Positions 15,995 through 25,011 of a stretch of DNA of 64,000 nucleotides are shown here, piece after piece. The notes under the pieces are model-generated. The model saw only the letters and a program-made list of their open reading frames with translations. It had not been told where the DNA came from and did no database searches. Made by a program: the position numbers and the translations under genes. This DNA comes from Aliihoeflea sp052435735 (GTDB lineage: Bacteria; Pseudomonadota; Alphaproteobacteria; Rhizobiales; Rhizobiaceae), in contig JBQVNB010000009.1 of the NCBI GenBank assembly GCA_052435735.1, positions 1 to 64,000 on the forward strand. The letters run 5' to 3'. Every line of letters starts with the position of its first letter. Within the stretch, counting starts at the first letter, position 1.

Positions 15995-18973
15995 ATGGCC
16001 AAGACCTCGATCCAGAAGGCCATCGCGTCGCTGTCGCATGACGACACGCGCATCAACGTGCCCACGGCCGAGATGGCGTCGCTGTTCGAGCAGCAGGCGG
16101 AGCTGACGGGTGATGTCGAGCGCGAGATGACGATACCGCGCCCTCGCCCGCTGGCCCCAGGCGAGACGCGGGTGCGCGATGGCGATCTCGACCCGCAGAT
16201 CGTCTGGAACGGCGCCAAGATCCGCATCACCAAGCAGCAGATGCGCCAGCTGGCCGAGACGGGCGAGCTCGAGCTCGGCGACGCGCAGCTGGTCTGGCGC
16301 GGCAAGGATTCACAGGACTGGTCCGACCTCGTGGTCAACGCGCCGCCGATCTACCGCCAGGAGGCCATCCACCCGAAGCACCTGATCGACGATCTCAGGC
16401 GCATGTCGGAGCGCGCCCGCGAGACCGGCGCCGAGCAGCCGAACCTGTTCGCCGATTTCAACGGCATCACCGATCCGGAGGCACGGGCCGAGTTCTACCA
16501 GCACGCCCAGCACTGGACGAACCGCTTCATCCTCGGCGACAGCCTGCAGGTGATGGCGAGCCTGGCCGAGCGCGAGGCGATGCGCGGCAAGGTGCAGTGC
16601 ATCTATTTCGACCCGCCCTACGGCATCAAGTTCAACTCGAACTGGCAGGTTTCCACCCTCTCCCGTGATGTGAAGGACGGCAAGAAAGAGGACGTCTCCC
16701 GCGAGCCGGAACAGGTGAAAGCCTTCCGCGACACCTGGAAGGACGGCATCCACTCCTACCTCACCTATCTCCGCGACCGCCTGATGGTCGCGCGGGAACT
16801 ATTGACTGAAAGCGGCTCGATCTTCGTCCAAATCAGCGATGAAAACGTGCACAGACTACGGGGGCTTTTGGATGAGGTCTTCGGAGATCGCAACTTCGCA
16901 TCTGTCATCATAGCGCCCAAGGTCACAGGGGTTGATAGTACGCTTCTCGCCTCACAAAGTGACTTTGTGCTCTGGTACTGCAAGGACCGTGAGCGTGCAA
17001 AGTTTCGCCGTCAGTTCTTGAGGAAAATTGATCGAGCATCGGCAATCGGCCGATATAGTCGGATTATCTTCGAAGATGGCCAGTCTCGGCCACTGCAGGC
17101 GTCTGAAAAGGCTGGCGAAGTCGAGATTGCCGCTGGACAGCCCTACCGACACGATAACGTCCTCAGCTCGGAGTTTCGACCAGATACAACAGTCGCCATA
17201 ACCATATGGGGACAGCGGTTCTTCCCGGGCTCCAGCAATCACTGGAAAACCTCAGTCAGAGGAATGGAACGCCTAGCGCGTTCATCGCGCCTCGAACCGT
17301 CGAAAGGCGGCAAGCTGCAGTATGTTCGTTTACTTTCAGATTTTGACGTCATCGAACTTGGCAATGTTTGGTCTGATATTAGCGGAGCCGTCCAAAGCCG
17401 ATCTGATCCGAAAATCTATATCGTGCAGACCTCCACTGCTTTGGTCCAGCGCTGCATCTTGATGACCACCGATCCCGGCGATTTGGTGCTCGATCCGACC
17501 TGCGGCTCGGGCACCACGGCGACGGTCGCCGAGCAATGGGGCCGACGCTGGATTACAACGGACACCTCCCGCGTCGCGCTGGCGCTCGCCCGCACGCGGC
17601 TGATGGCTGCGCGCTATCCCTACTACCTGCTTGCCGACAGCCCGGACGGCCGCGCGCAGGAACAGAAGGTTTCCGGAAAGCTGCAGCCGCAGGCGCTAAC
17701 TGCCGGCGACCTCCGCCAGGGATTCGTCTACGAGCGCGCGCCGCACATCACGCTGAAGTCCATCGCCAACAATTCCGAGATCGATGTGATCTGGGAGAAG
17801 TGGCAGGCTGTTCTGGAGCCGCTGCGCGCCGAGCTGAACGAAAGGCTGCAGGCCACCTTCGAGGAATGGGAGATCCCGCGCGACCTCGACCAGTGGCTGG
17901 AAACGAAGGACGGCGCCGCCAAGGCCGGGCGCGTCAGCGCCCGGGTGCGCGCGCTGCACAAGGATTGGTGGGAAGGCCGGATCGTCCGGCAGAAGGAAAT
18001 CGACGCTTCCATCGCCCGCGCGGCCGACGTCGAGATGCTCTACGACCGTCCTTACGAGGACAGGACAAAGGTGCGCGTCGCCGGCCCCTTCACGGTCGAG
18101 AGCCTGTCGCCGCACCGTGTCGTCACCTCGCGCGACGATACGCTGGCTGGCGAGCTTGCGGCCGCCGAAGGCACTATGCAGCCCGCACCGAAGAACGTGC
18201 CGGATCAGGATTTCGGCCGCATGGTCCTCGACCACCTGCGCTCCGCTGGCGTCCACAGCCAGGAGCGGCGCGACACGATCCATTTCCACTCAGTCGAGCC
18301 CTGGCCGGGCAACTGGCTGGCCGCCGAGGGCCGTTACACCGACGGTGACGGGCGCGAGAAACGTGCGGGAATCTTGATCGGTCCGGAATTCGGCACGCTC
18401 ACCCGCTCCAACATCACCGCCGCCGCGCGCGAAGCCTCCGACGCCCGCTTCGACGCGCTGATCGCCTGCGCCTTCAACTTCGAGGCCCAGGCCAGCGACT
18501 TGAACCGTCTCGGCCCGCTGCCGATCCTCAAGGCGCGCATGAACCCCGACCTGCACATGGCCGAGGACCTGAAGAACACGGGCAAGGGCAACCTCTTCGT
18601 CGTCTTCGGCGAGCCGGACATCGACTTGATCGAGACGCCCGCCGGCGAAATCCAGGTGAAGGTCAACGGCGTCGACGTGTTCGACCCCTCGACGGGCGAC
18701 ATCCGCTCCACCGACACCAAGGGCATCGCCGCCTGGTTCATCGACACCGACTACAACGAGGAAAGCTTCTTCGTCCGCCACGCCTACTTCCTCGGCGCCA
18801 ACGACCCCTACAAGTCGCTGAAGACGGCGCTGAAGGCCGAGATCGACGAGGACGCGTGGGCGACGCTCTACTCCGACACGTCACGGCCGTTCCCGCGACC
18901 GGCGACGGGGCGGATCGCGGTGAAGGTGATCAATCATTTTGGTGATGAAGTGTTGAAGGTGTTTGGGGTGTAG
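15995..18973 (+). CDS. Site-specific DNA methyltransferase (Type III Mod-like, 992 aa)
   Basis: A large amino-methyltransferase. The catalytic box YFDPPYG lies near residue 206 and the AdoMet-binding motif LDPTCGSGTTATVAEQ near 498, the order of the beta class used by Type III Mod subunits, which modify adenine N6 or cytosine N4. Between them lies a variable 290-residue segment that probably holds the target recognition domain; its codon style looks less GC-rich than the flanks, as if exchanged. About 450 further C-terminal residues follow, unusually long for Mod. It sits between the small nuclease-like gene and the GIY-YIG gene, gaps of 2 bp each. Confidence 0.85.
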   Translation: MAKTSIQKAIASLSHDDTRINVPTAEMASLFEQQAELTGDVEREMTIPRPRPLAPGETRVRDGDLDPQIVWNGAKIRITKQQMRQLAETGELELGDAQLVWRGKDSQDWSDLVVNAPPIYRQEAIHPKHLIDDLRRMSERARETGAEQPNLFADFNGITDPEARAEFYQHAQHWTNRFILGDSLQVMASLAEREAMRGKVQCIYFDPPYGIKFNSNWQVSTLSRDVKDGKKEDVSREPEQVKAFRDTWKDGIHSYLTYLRDRLMVARELLTESGSIFVQISDENVHRLRGLLDEVFGDRNFASVIIAPKVTGVDSTLLASQSDFVLWYCKDRERAKFRRQFLRKIDRASAIGRYSRIIFEDGQSRPLQASEKAGEVEIAAGQPYRHDNVLSSEFRPDTTVAITIWGQRFFPGSSNHWKTSVRGMERLARSSRLEPSKGGKLQYVRLLSDFDVIELGNVWSDISGAVQSRSDPKIYIVQTSTALVQRCILMTTDPGDLVLDPTCGSGTTATVAEQWGRRWITTDTSRVALALARTRLMAARYPYYLLADSPDGRAQEQKVSGKLQPQALTAGDLRQGFVYERAPHITLKSIANNSEIDVIWEKWQAVLEPLRAELNERLQATFEEWEIPRDLDQWLETKDGAAKAGRVSARVRALHKDWWEGRIVRQKEIDASIARAADVEMLYDRPYEDRTKVRVAGPFTVESLSPHRVVTSRDDTLAGELAAAEGTMQPAPKNVPDQDFGRMVLDHLRSAGVHSQERRDTIHFHSVEPWPGNWLAAEGRYTDGDGREKRAGILIGPEFGTLTRSNITAAAREASDARFDALIACAFNFEAQASDLNRLGPLPILKARMNPDLHMAEDLKNTGKGNLFVVFGEPDIDLIETPAGEIQVKVNGVDVFDPSTGDIRSTDTKGIAAWFIDTDYNEESFFVRHAYFLGANDPYKSLKTALKAEIDEDAWATLYSDTSRPFPRPATGRIAVKVINHFGDEVLKVFGV

Positions 18974-18975
18974 TA

Positions 18976-19563
18976 ATGGCGATACCAAGGCACTTTCATC
19001 CAGCAGATTTCGGCTTCGACCCGAAAGAAATAGGGAATAGCAGCGGATTCTTCTACAAGCAGGCAACTATTGAGTGGTCCTCGCCACGGATCTGGAATCC
19101 CGATGAACTCGCGCCTACCGGACTCGAAAATCTTGAGCCCGGATACCTCTATGCAATCGTGCGGAACCATCACCGCGCTAAGACGCGCGATACGATCGTC
19201 TACGTCGGCATAACGAACAATCTCGACAGGCGATTTAGGAATCACCCGAAGGCATCCAATTTCGCAGCGATGCGCGGTCCGACGAGTTTAAGCATCGGAA
19301 CAGTTGACTTCGGATTTTACCGCACTGCCAAGACTACCGGAAATAGAAAGGCGCTTGAGGGGATCGAGCATGTTCTAATCTGGTCATTATGGCCGACGCT
19401 GTTCAACGAGAAGAAGCAACACTCTCTTCCGCGTTTCAAAGCCCCAGTGGCGCAAGCTTGGCACATTGAAAACACCGGATATCGGTTCGCAGGCCGAATG
19501 CCCCGCGAAATTGTATTTCCTTGGATGCTTATCAAGCATGGACGAGATCGCTCTGCGAAATAG
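18976..19563 (+). CDS. GIY-YIG nuclease-like protein (195 aa)
   Basis: Starts 2 bp after the methyltransferase stop. The middle follows the GIY-YIG fold: YLYAIVRN, then IVYVGITNNLDRRFRNH (YVG strand and catalytic-Arg helix), and later GIEHVLIWSLWPTLFNEK with Glu and Asn at the expected helix. An N-terminal 50 residues (FHPADFGFDPKEIG) and a C-terminal REIVFPW segment have no obvious motif. The position in an R-M operon suggests a DNA-cutting role in defence, but the activity is inferred. It differs in length and partners from the GIY-YIG protein at 5344. Confidence 0.7.
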   Translation: MAIPRHFHPADFGFDPKEIGNSSGFFYKQATIEWSSPRIWNPDELAPTGLENLEPGYLYAIVRNHHRAKTRDTIVYVGITNNLDRRFRNHPKASNFAAMRGPTSLSIGTVDFGFYRTAKTTGNRKALEGIEHVLIWSLWPTLFNEKKQHSLPRFKAPVAQAWHIENTGYRFAGRMPREIVFPWMLIKHGRDRSAK

Positions 19564-19581
19564 CGCCCTGAAGGTACGGAA

Positions 19582-20403
19582 ATGAAAATAGCCAAGCCGC
19601 TTAATGAAATACAACGCCGCTTCAATGAGCTATGCGACAAGGGAGGTGGGCTAGGAGGAGGCCCCGCACGTACCAAGATGCAAGCGCTTCTGCATGAGGG
19701 CAGCAAGAAGCTCAACGCATTCGCTTTCGATGAAATCACTGACCAGCTGACGAAGTTCTCAGACCGAGATCCATGGCACGTCTGTTTTGCTGTCGGTTTG
19801 GGCTGGGGTCATCTAGCTCAGATCTCGGACGAATTTACCGACACTGCCACGCTGGTCCTAAGCAAGTTGGACAGCGCCGCATTACACAAGGCATGCGCCT
19901 ACCACTACGAACGCGGGCCCGTCCCGATCGAGCAGTCCCTTTTGGGAGGCTACTCGATGTTTCAGAAGGTGCGACTTCCTGCCTCGCTTCCGGACGATCT
20001 GAAAAGTTACGGACGCGCGCAGGAGCGATGGCTGCAGCCAGTCCTATCAAAATCCGAGGAGAGACCGCGTTATATCGGCAGTTGGAATGCGACTGCAATG
20101 TTCATGGTCGCGTTGTTCTCGAAGCCAACATTGGCCGCTACCATGAAAGATCGTGAAGTAATGCTTCCTCCGGGCGGGCCCATCTTCAATGCGCTGTCCA
20201 TACTGCATAAGGCGAAAATCCTCCCTTCCAAACCGGCAGGCAGTGAACTTGACGACCAGGCGTTTGAGCCGGGCGCGATATACGAGAATAATGCTTTGAT
20301 GTCTGATCTGCTGAAGGGCAAATCCGACTGGAGTATTCTTGACGTCCACAGTGGGCTTTACATGCTTGGTACGCGGCACAATTTGTCGGATCAGTGGGCA
20401 TAG
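19582..20403 (+). CDS. Hypothetical protein of the R-M operon (273 aa)
   Basis: I do not recognise this protein. It is soluble, without signal peptide, membrane segment or Cys pairs. It has a Gly-rich patch early (KGGGLGGGPA), then DPWHVCFAVGLGWGHL, and a C-terminal stretch DWSILDVHSGLYMLGT. Its position, 18 bp after the GIY-YIG gene and 3 bp before the helicase, makes it an integral member of the operon. A regulatory or complex-forming role is possible but unsupported. Confidence 0.7.
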   Translation: MKIAKPLNEIQRRFNELCDKGGGLGGGPARTKMQALLHEGSKKLNAFAFDEITDQLTKFSDRDPWHVCFAVGLGWGHLAQISDEFTDTATLVLSKLDSAALHKACAYHYERGPVPIEQSLLGGYSMFQKVRLPASLPDDLKSYGRAQERWLQPVLSKSEERPRYIGSWNATAMFMVALFSKPTLAATMKDREVMLPPGGPIFNALSILHKAKILPSKPAGSELDDQAFEPGAIYENNALMSDLLKGKSDWSILDVHSGLYMLGTRHNLSDQWA

Positions 20404-20406
20404 CGC

Positions 20407-22494
20407 ATGCCCACCATCCTCGCCGACAGCTTCACCGCATCCCTCGCCAAGCTCGCCAATGACGAGCAGAAGCAGGCGCAGCTGACGGCGTTCACGCTGA
20501 TGACGGAGCCGGATCGGCCGGGGCTGCAGTTCCACCGCATCGACAAGTCCAAGGATCCGAACTTTTGGTCGGTGCGGGTTTCCCGCGACATCCGCATCAT
20601 CGTCCACAAGACCGGCGGCAGCCTGATGCTCGCCTATGTCGACCATCACGACGACGCCTATGCCTGGGCAGAGCGCCGCCGCATCGAGGCGCATCCGGCG
20701 ACCGGCGCGATCCAGATCGTCGAGGTGCGCGAGCGGGTCGAGGAGATCGCGCTTCCCGCCGCTCCCGTGCAGGCCGAGCTGTCCTTTGACGCCCCGGCAC
20801 CCGCCCCTGTTCCGCCGATCTTCGCTAGTCTGGATGCGGGCCAGCTCCTGTCCGTCGGCGTGCCGGAAGATTGGGTCGCCGACGTCGGCAAGGCCACAGA
20901 GGAATCCTTCTTTGCGCTGGCCGCCCACCTGCCCCAGGAAGCGGCCGAGGCGCTCCTCGAATATGCCGCGACGGGCATCCTTCCGGTCCCAGCTCCCGCG
21001 ACGGCCGATCCGCTGATCCATCCGGACACGATGCGCCGTTTCCGCATTCTCGACGGCATCGAGGAGCTACAGGCGGCCCTCGACGCGCCCTTCGAGAAAT
21101 GGGCCGTGTTCCTCCACCCGCTCCAGCGACAGGTGGTGGAGCGCGACTATTCCGGCCCGGTGCGCGTGGCAGGTTCGGCGGGAACGGGCAAGACCGTCGT
21201 GGCGCTCCACCGCGTCATGCGCATCCTGCGCATCGATCCCGACGCCCGCGTCCTTCTCACCACCTTTTCCGACACGCTTGCCGATGCTCTCCAGCGCAAG
21301 CTGGTGATCCTGGCCAGCAGCCGTCGCGAGCTGACGGATCGCGTCACCGTTGCCTCGTTTCGGCGCATCGCCGAGGAACTTTATGCGCTGACCACAGGTC
21401 GCAAGGCCCACCTTGCCGACCGGGAGGGCGTTCGCAAGCTGGTGGAACAGGCCGCGATAGAGGCAGGCGTCACCGACTTTTCTCCACGCTTCCTTCTTTC
21501 GGAGTGGGAGAACGTCATCGACGCCTGGCACATCGGCAGCGCCGACGCCTACGCGGACGTGCCGCGCATGGGCAGGAAAAACCGGCTCGGCGCGAAGCAG
21601 CGCGAGACGCTGTGGCAGGTCTTCGCCCGGGTTCGGGAGGCATTGCGGCAGCGTGCCCTTTTTACGCCAGCCGCGCTATTTCAGCACGTCACCGAAACCT
21701 ACGCCGCGCGAGATGAAAAACCGTTCTCGCATATCGTGGTCGACGAAGCGCAGGATCTCGGCGTCTCCGAGCTCCGCTTCCTCGCCGCAATTGCGCCGAA
21801 CAGGCCCGACGCGCTGTTCTTCGCGGGAGACATCGGCCAGCGCATCTTCCAGCAGCCGTTCTCCTGGCTCGGTCTCGGCATCGACGTGCGCGGACGTTCG
21901 GTCACGCTGAAGGTGAACTACCGCACCTCGCAGCAGATCAGGCAGATGGCGGATCGGCTCCTGCCCCGGACGGTGCGCGATGTCGATGGACTCGAGGACG
22001 ACCGTCGCGGCACGGTTTCAGTCTTTGAGGGCATCGAGCCGGAGCTCGTGATCGCAGAGGACGAGGCCGCAGAGCGCGCCGCGGCCGCTGCCTTCATCTG
22101 TCGCGCACTGGAACAAGGGATCGCGCCGCGCGAGATCGCCATCTTCGTTCGGTCGCGGGAGCAGCTGCTCCGTGCGCGAGACGTTGCCGAAGCGGCGGGA
22201 CTCCACTTCCGGACGACGATGGCCGGCCAACACGACGAGGACACGGCGCTTGTTGGCACCATGCATCTTGCGAAGGGTCTTGAGTTCCGCGCCGTCGCGG
22301 TCGTAGCGTGCGACGAGGACGTCCTTCCACTTGCTGCGCGTGTCGCCGATGTCGCGGACGCGTTCGAACTGGACGAGGTGATCGCGACCGAACAGCAGCT
22401 GCTCTACGTGGCCGCGACCCGGGCGCGTGACCGGCTGTTCGTCTCGGGAAAGGCACCCGCATCGGAGTTCCTCGAGGCGGCGGTCGTCACGTAG
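20407..22494 (+). CDS. RelE/ParE-like domain fused to a UvrD-type superfamily I helicase
   Basis: A 695-residue fusion. Residues 1-95 follow the RelE/ParE fold: ADSFTASLAKL (helix), FHRIDKSKDPNFWSVRVSRDIRIIVHK and MLAYVDHHDDAYAWAERR. After a Pro-rich linker comes a superfamily I helicase: Walker A GSAGTGKT near 258, an accessory insertion, VVDEAQDLG near 444, DIGQRIFQQPFSW, and LHLAKGLEF with YVAATRARDRLFV at the C-terminus. The helicase looks intact. It closes the operon, 3 bp after the unknown gene. RelE-like domains usually cleave ribosome-bound mRNA or bind gyrase; here no antitoxin is adjacent, so a sensing or structural role is likely. Confidence 0.8.
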   Translation: MPTILADSFTASLAKLANDEQKQAQLTAFTLMTEPDRPGLQFHRIDKSKDPNFWSVRVSRDIRIIVHKTGGSLMLAYVDHHDDAYAWAERRRIEAHPATGAIQIVEVRERVEEIALPAAPVQAELSFDAPAPAPVPPIFASLDAGQLLSVGVPEDWVADVGKATEESFFALAAHLPQEAAEALLEYAATGILPVPAPATADPLIHPDTMRRFRILDGIEELQAALDAPFEKWAVFLHPLQRQVVERDYSGPVRVAGSAGTGKTVVALHRVMRILRIDPDARVLLTTFSDTLADALQRKLVILASSRRELTDRVTVASFRRIAEELYALTTGRKAHLADREGVRKLVEQAAIEAGVTDFSPRFLLSEWENVIDAWHIGSADAYADVPRMGRKNRLGAKQRETLWQVFARVREALRQRALFTPAALFQHVTETYAARDEKPFSHIVVDEAQDLGVSELRFLAAIAPNRPDALFFAGDIGQRIFQQPFSWLGLGIDVRGRSVTLKVNYRTSQQIRQMADRLLPRTVRDVDGLEDDRRGTVSVFEGIEPELVIAEDEAAERAAAAAFICRALEQGIAPREIAIFVRSREQLLRARDVAEAAGLHFRTTMAGQHDEDTALVGTMHLAKGLEFRAVAVVACDEDVLPLAARVADVADAFELDEVIATEQQLLYVAATRARDRLFVSGKAPASEFLEAAVVT

Positions 22495-22553
22495 CAAGCG
22501 CACGGCGACCCGGCGCCGCGGTGGTCCGCTAGTCGAATTGTTTGGGAACCACG

Positions 22554-22997
22554 TCATCGGCGCCTGTCTACCTTTCCCAGCGGGCGCTCAAGCTCTTGAG
22601 GGGTTATGCCTAGCCGATGAGCATTGGTCTGGTAAATAACGAAGAGTTCGTCATAGGCTCGCACCTGCATTCGCAGCCGCTGCAACTCTATTTCTTTCTG
22701 CTGAACCTTTTCCTGAAAGTGGATGATGGCAAGATCACCTTTCGAAAGGTGCCGTGGAATCGGTTTGGCCGATACTTTGTTGCGATATGCGTCGACTATG
22801 CCCTTGTGATTGCTTAGCGACTGCCGCGTCCACTTGTGGCCACATACACGTTCGGCTTCGTTGACAATATCCTTCCACCTCGGGATCCCTTTCCACTCAC
22901 GGATGAATTCAACGATGTCGGCAATGTACGCGTCCGTGATCAGGACGCGTCGCTTCACGTGGCGAGGTTTGCTGTTTTTTCCAAGTCGTCTAGGCAT
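22554..22997 (-). CDS. TnpC-like (DUF6262-type) small transposition protein
   Basis: A 147-residue basic protein. The N-terminal half looks like a helix-turn-helix (DIVEFIREWKGIPRWKDIV, then TRQSLSNHKGIVDAY), and the C-terminal half is a coiled coil (VQQKEIELQRLRMQ). This matches TnpC of Tn554-type elements, which accompanies the recombinases and influences transposition. Its start overlaps the stop of the 673-residue recombinase by 8 bp. It converges on the helicase gene, with 59 bp between the stops. It is the last gene of the recombinase chain. Confidence 0.7.
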   Translation of the reverse strand: MPRRLGKNSKPRHVKRRVLITDAYIADIVEFIREWKGIPRWKDIVNEAERVCGHKWTRQSLSNHKGIVDAYRNKVSAKPIPRHLSKGDLAIIHFQEKVQQKEIELQRLRMQVRAYDELFVIYQTNAHRLGITPQELERPLGKVDRRR

Positions 22998-25011
22998 CGT
23001 TGGCCATTTGCAGCGGTCGGTTTCCTAGGCGGGAAGGCATCGCGCGATTGACATGCACGACAGACCCATCCGGGATCGCAGGATCGTTGTGAACGGCGAG
23101 AATGCTACGCAGGCCATCGACCATGGATTGGTGGTGGGCCACGTAGTTGGACGCGCCGTAGGTCTCTTGGTCTGCCTCAGCAACCGCGTCCGCGAGAAAC
23201 CATTCGTGCTCAGTCAACAGTTCCTCCGCTGCCCTCTTCTGTTCGAGGTCGCCTTTGATGACTAGATGCTCCCCGCACCGCCCGCAGCTGCCGTGATCGG
23301 GGCACGGCGCCAAGCTCCAATCCGTAACGCAGAGACCGATATCGGTTGTATGTGCGGTGGCAACAACGCTTTCCCTGAATGCGGGGCGCATGACTGGGGG
23401 CAGAGAGTCATGCAGTTCCGCCATGGTCCCGCGCATGCTGCCGTTTTCCATAAGGCGGCGAACCTCTTCAGCCTTTTGCATTCCGGTTACATGATCATAT
23501 TCGGCGTTGTGACCGATGTCCTTCCTGCCGAACCATCGTGCGATTTCGTGCTCTCCCATGCCGCCTTGCTGGGCAAGTGTGTTCAGCCAGTGACGAAACA
23601 TGTGGGACGTCAATTTGATCGGGCTGCCGTCGGCTTCCGTGAAACCGTATCGCGCGAAGATCGACTGCGTTGCTCCGCGCTTGGAACCCCTTCCGCAAAG
23701 AAAATCCCGTATCTGCTGGTCGGCCAGAACGCATACGACCGACGGGTTGCTCCCTTTTTTGTCATGACAGAAGTTCAGCGGCACCAGAAACAGATACTGA
23801 GACAGCGACAACTGGGACGATCTGCCAGGAAACCATTGCTCGGCAAGAAGCGCCCGTTCAATATCGGCCCGACGATACCAGCATGTACGACCTATCAGCG
23901 ACGGCTTCAGGCTACGCCCCCTGGCCCACTGGTTGCCGCCATTCCCCCCGGAAAGACCGAACAACGGGCTGAGGTCATGCCCCGAAAAAAGCTGCTCCGG
24001 TCCGTGGTCGTTCGTCGGTTCCAGGAAGGCACGTCCGGGATGGTCTGCCAGCCACCGAGCCACCTTGCGGCCAGGAGCAGTGTGGGTCCTTATGTCCCTG
24101 ATCGCTCGCTTGACGACATCGACCATCACCGTCTGAATCCACTTGACTTCCGGTTGACCGCCTGACTTTTCCGGCCAATACCGAAGTCCGTAGCGGGACT
24201 TGCGCCTTCCTTGTTGATCAAAGACCGGCTTTCCGTTTTCGACAACCTCCTCTTCTACCTCACAGTCTTCCGGCAAGGTCAGGGCCTCATTCAGGCGCAT
24301 GCCCGTCGCGACCAAAATCTCGACGGCTCGCATGAGAACGACCTCCCACGGCTGCTCGACGAGGTTGGAAATGGCGCCGAGGGCTTCAAAGGCAGTCGGA
24401 GTCGGAAGCTTTTTCTTTCGTCGCTCTTCGTGCTCCTTGCCGATCCGGGTGTGGTCATGCGCGACCCTGGGAAATGGGTTCGTGAAGTCGATCCGGCCCT
24501 TAGAGATGGCATAACGGTTTAGCCATCTAGCTATCTCCTGGAGGAATTGGCCTATCCTGTAGCGCGATGACTCGGCCTCTCTCGCCCGACAGGCATTGGA
24601 CGCCGCGTCGAAATCCGCTGTCATGATTGAACATGGGTCTCCCGAACGTTCGATAATCGCGTCGTGTAGATAGCGGGACGCACGGATCATGACCTGCAGG
24701 CCGGCCGGATGTTTCGGGTTCGCTTCGTACCGGAGGCAGACCAACGCCTTGATGAAATCCCCGAATGGCCTGAGCATCGGCCGGCGGCCGGACATCCCCT
24801 TCGCCGATCCGTTCTCGTGCGTCGTGAAATATAGAACGACCTTGTTGTGTGCGGAGGCCCTCCCTTCACGACAATGACTTACGTTCCAATCGTGCGCGTC
24901 GAAATCCCGGTTGCCTCTAAGCATCGTGCTGCTACGTGCACGTTCGATAAACGCTTCGAGGTTCTGCCGAGCGTCGCGAAGACGGGCGGAAGGGAGCTGC
25001 TCAACCGGCAC
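22990..25011 (-). CDS. Large tyrosine recombinase (673 aa), TnpB-like
   Basis: The catalytic residues are present: GMRLNEAL (first Arg) near residue 238, SHMFRHWLN (HxxR) near 470, and EYDHVTG with the tyrosine near 503. A Cys-rich segment CPDHGSCGRCGEH follows, a probable zinc site, and then a helical tail. The length and C-terminal Cys cluster are unlike phage integrases (350-400) and resemble TnpB of Tn554-type elements. It overlaps the upstream recombinase by 11 bp and the TnpC-like gene by 8 bp. It should act with the other two to move the element. Confidence 0.78.
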   Translation of the reverse strand: MPVEQLPSARLRDARQNLEAFIERARSSTMLRGNRDFDAHDWNVSHCREGRASAHNKVVLYFTTHENGSAKGMSGRRPMLRPFGDFIKALVCLRYEANPKHPAGLQVMIRASRYLHDAIIERSGDPCSIMTADFDAASNACRAREAESSRYRIGQFLQEIARWLNRYAISKGRIDFTNPFPRVAHDHTRIGKEHEERRKKKLPTPTAFEALGAISNLVEQPWEVVLMRAVEILVATGMRLNEALTLPEDCEVEEEVVENGKPVFDQQGRRKSRYGLRYWPEKSGGQPEVKWIQTVMVDVVKRAIRDIRTHTAPGRKVARWLADHPGRAFLEPTNDHGPEQLFSGHDLSPLFGLSGGNGGNQWARGRSLKPSLIGRTCWYRRADIERALLAEQWFPGRSSQLSLSQYLFLVPLNFCHDKKGSNPSVVCVLADQQIRDFLCGRGSKRGATQSIFARYGFTEADGSPIKLTSHMFRHWLNTLAQQGGMGEHEIARWFGRKDIGHNAEYDHVTGMQKAEEVRRLMENGSMRGTMAELHDSLPPVMRPAFRESVVATAHTTDIGLCVTDWSLAPCPDHGSCGRCGEHLVIKGDLEQKRAAEELLTEHEWFLADAVAEADQETYGASNYVAHHQSMVDGLRSILAVHNDPAIPDGSVVHVNRAMPSRLGNRPLQMANDA

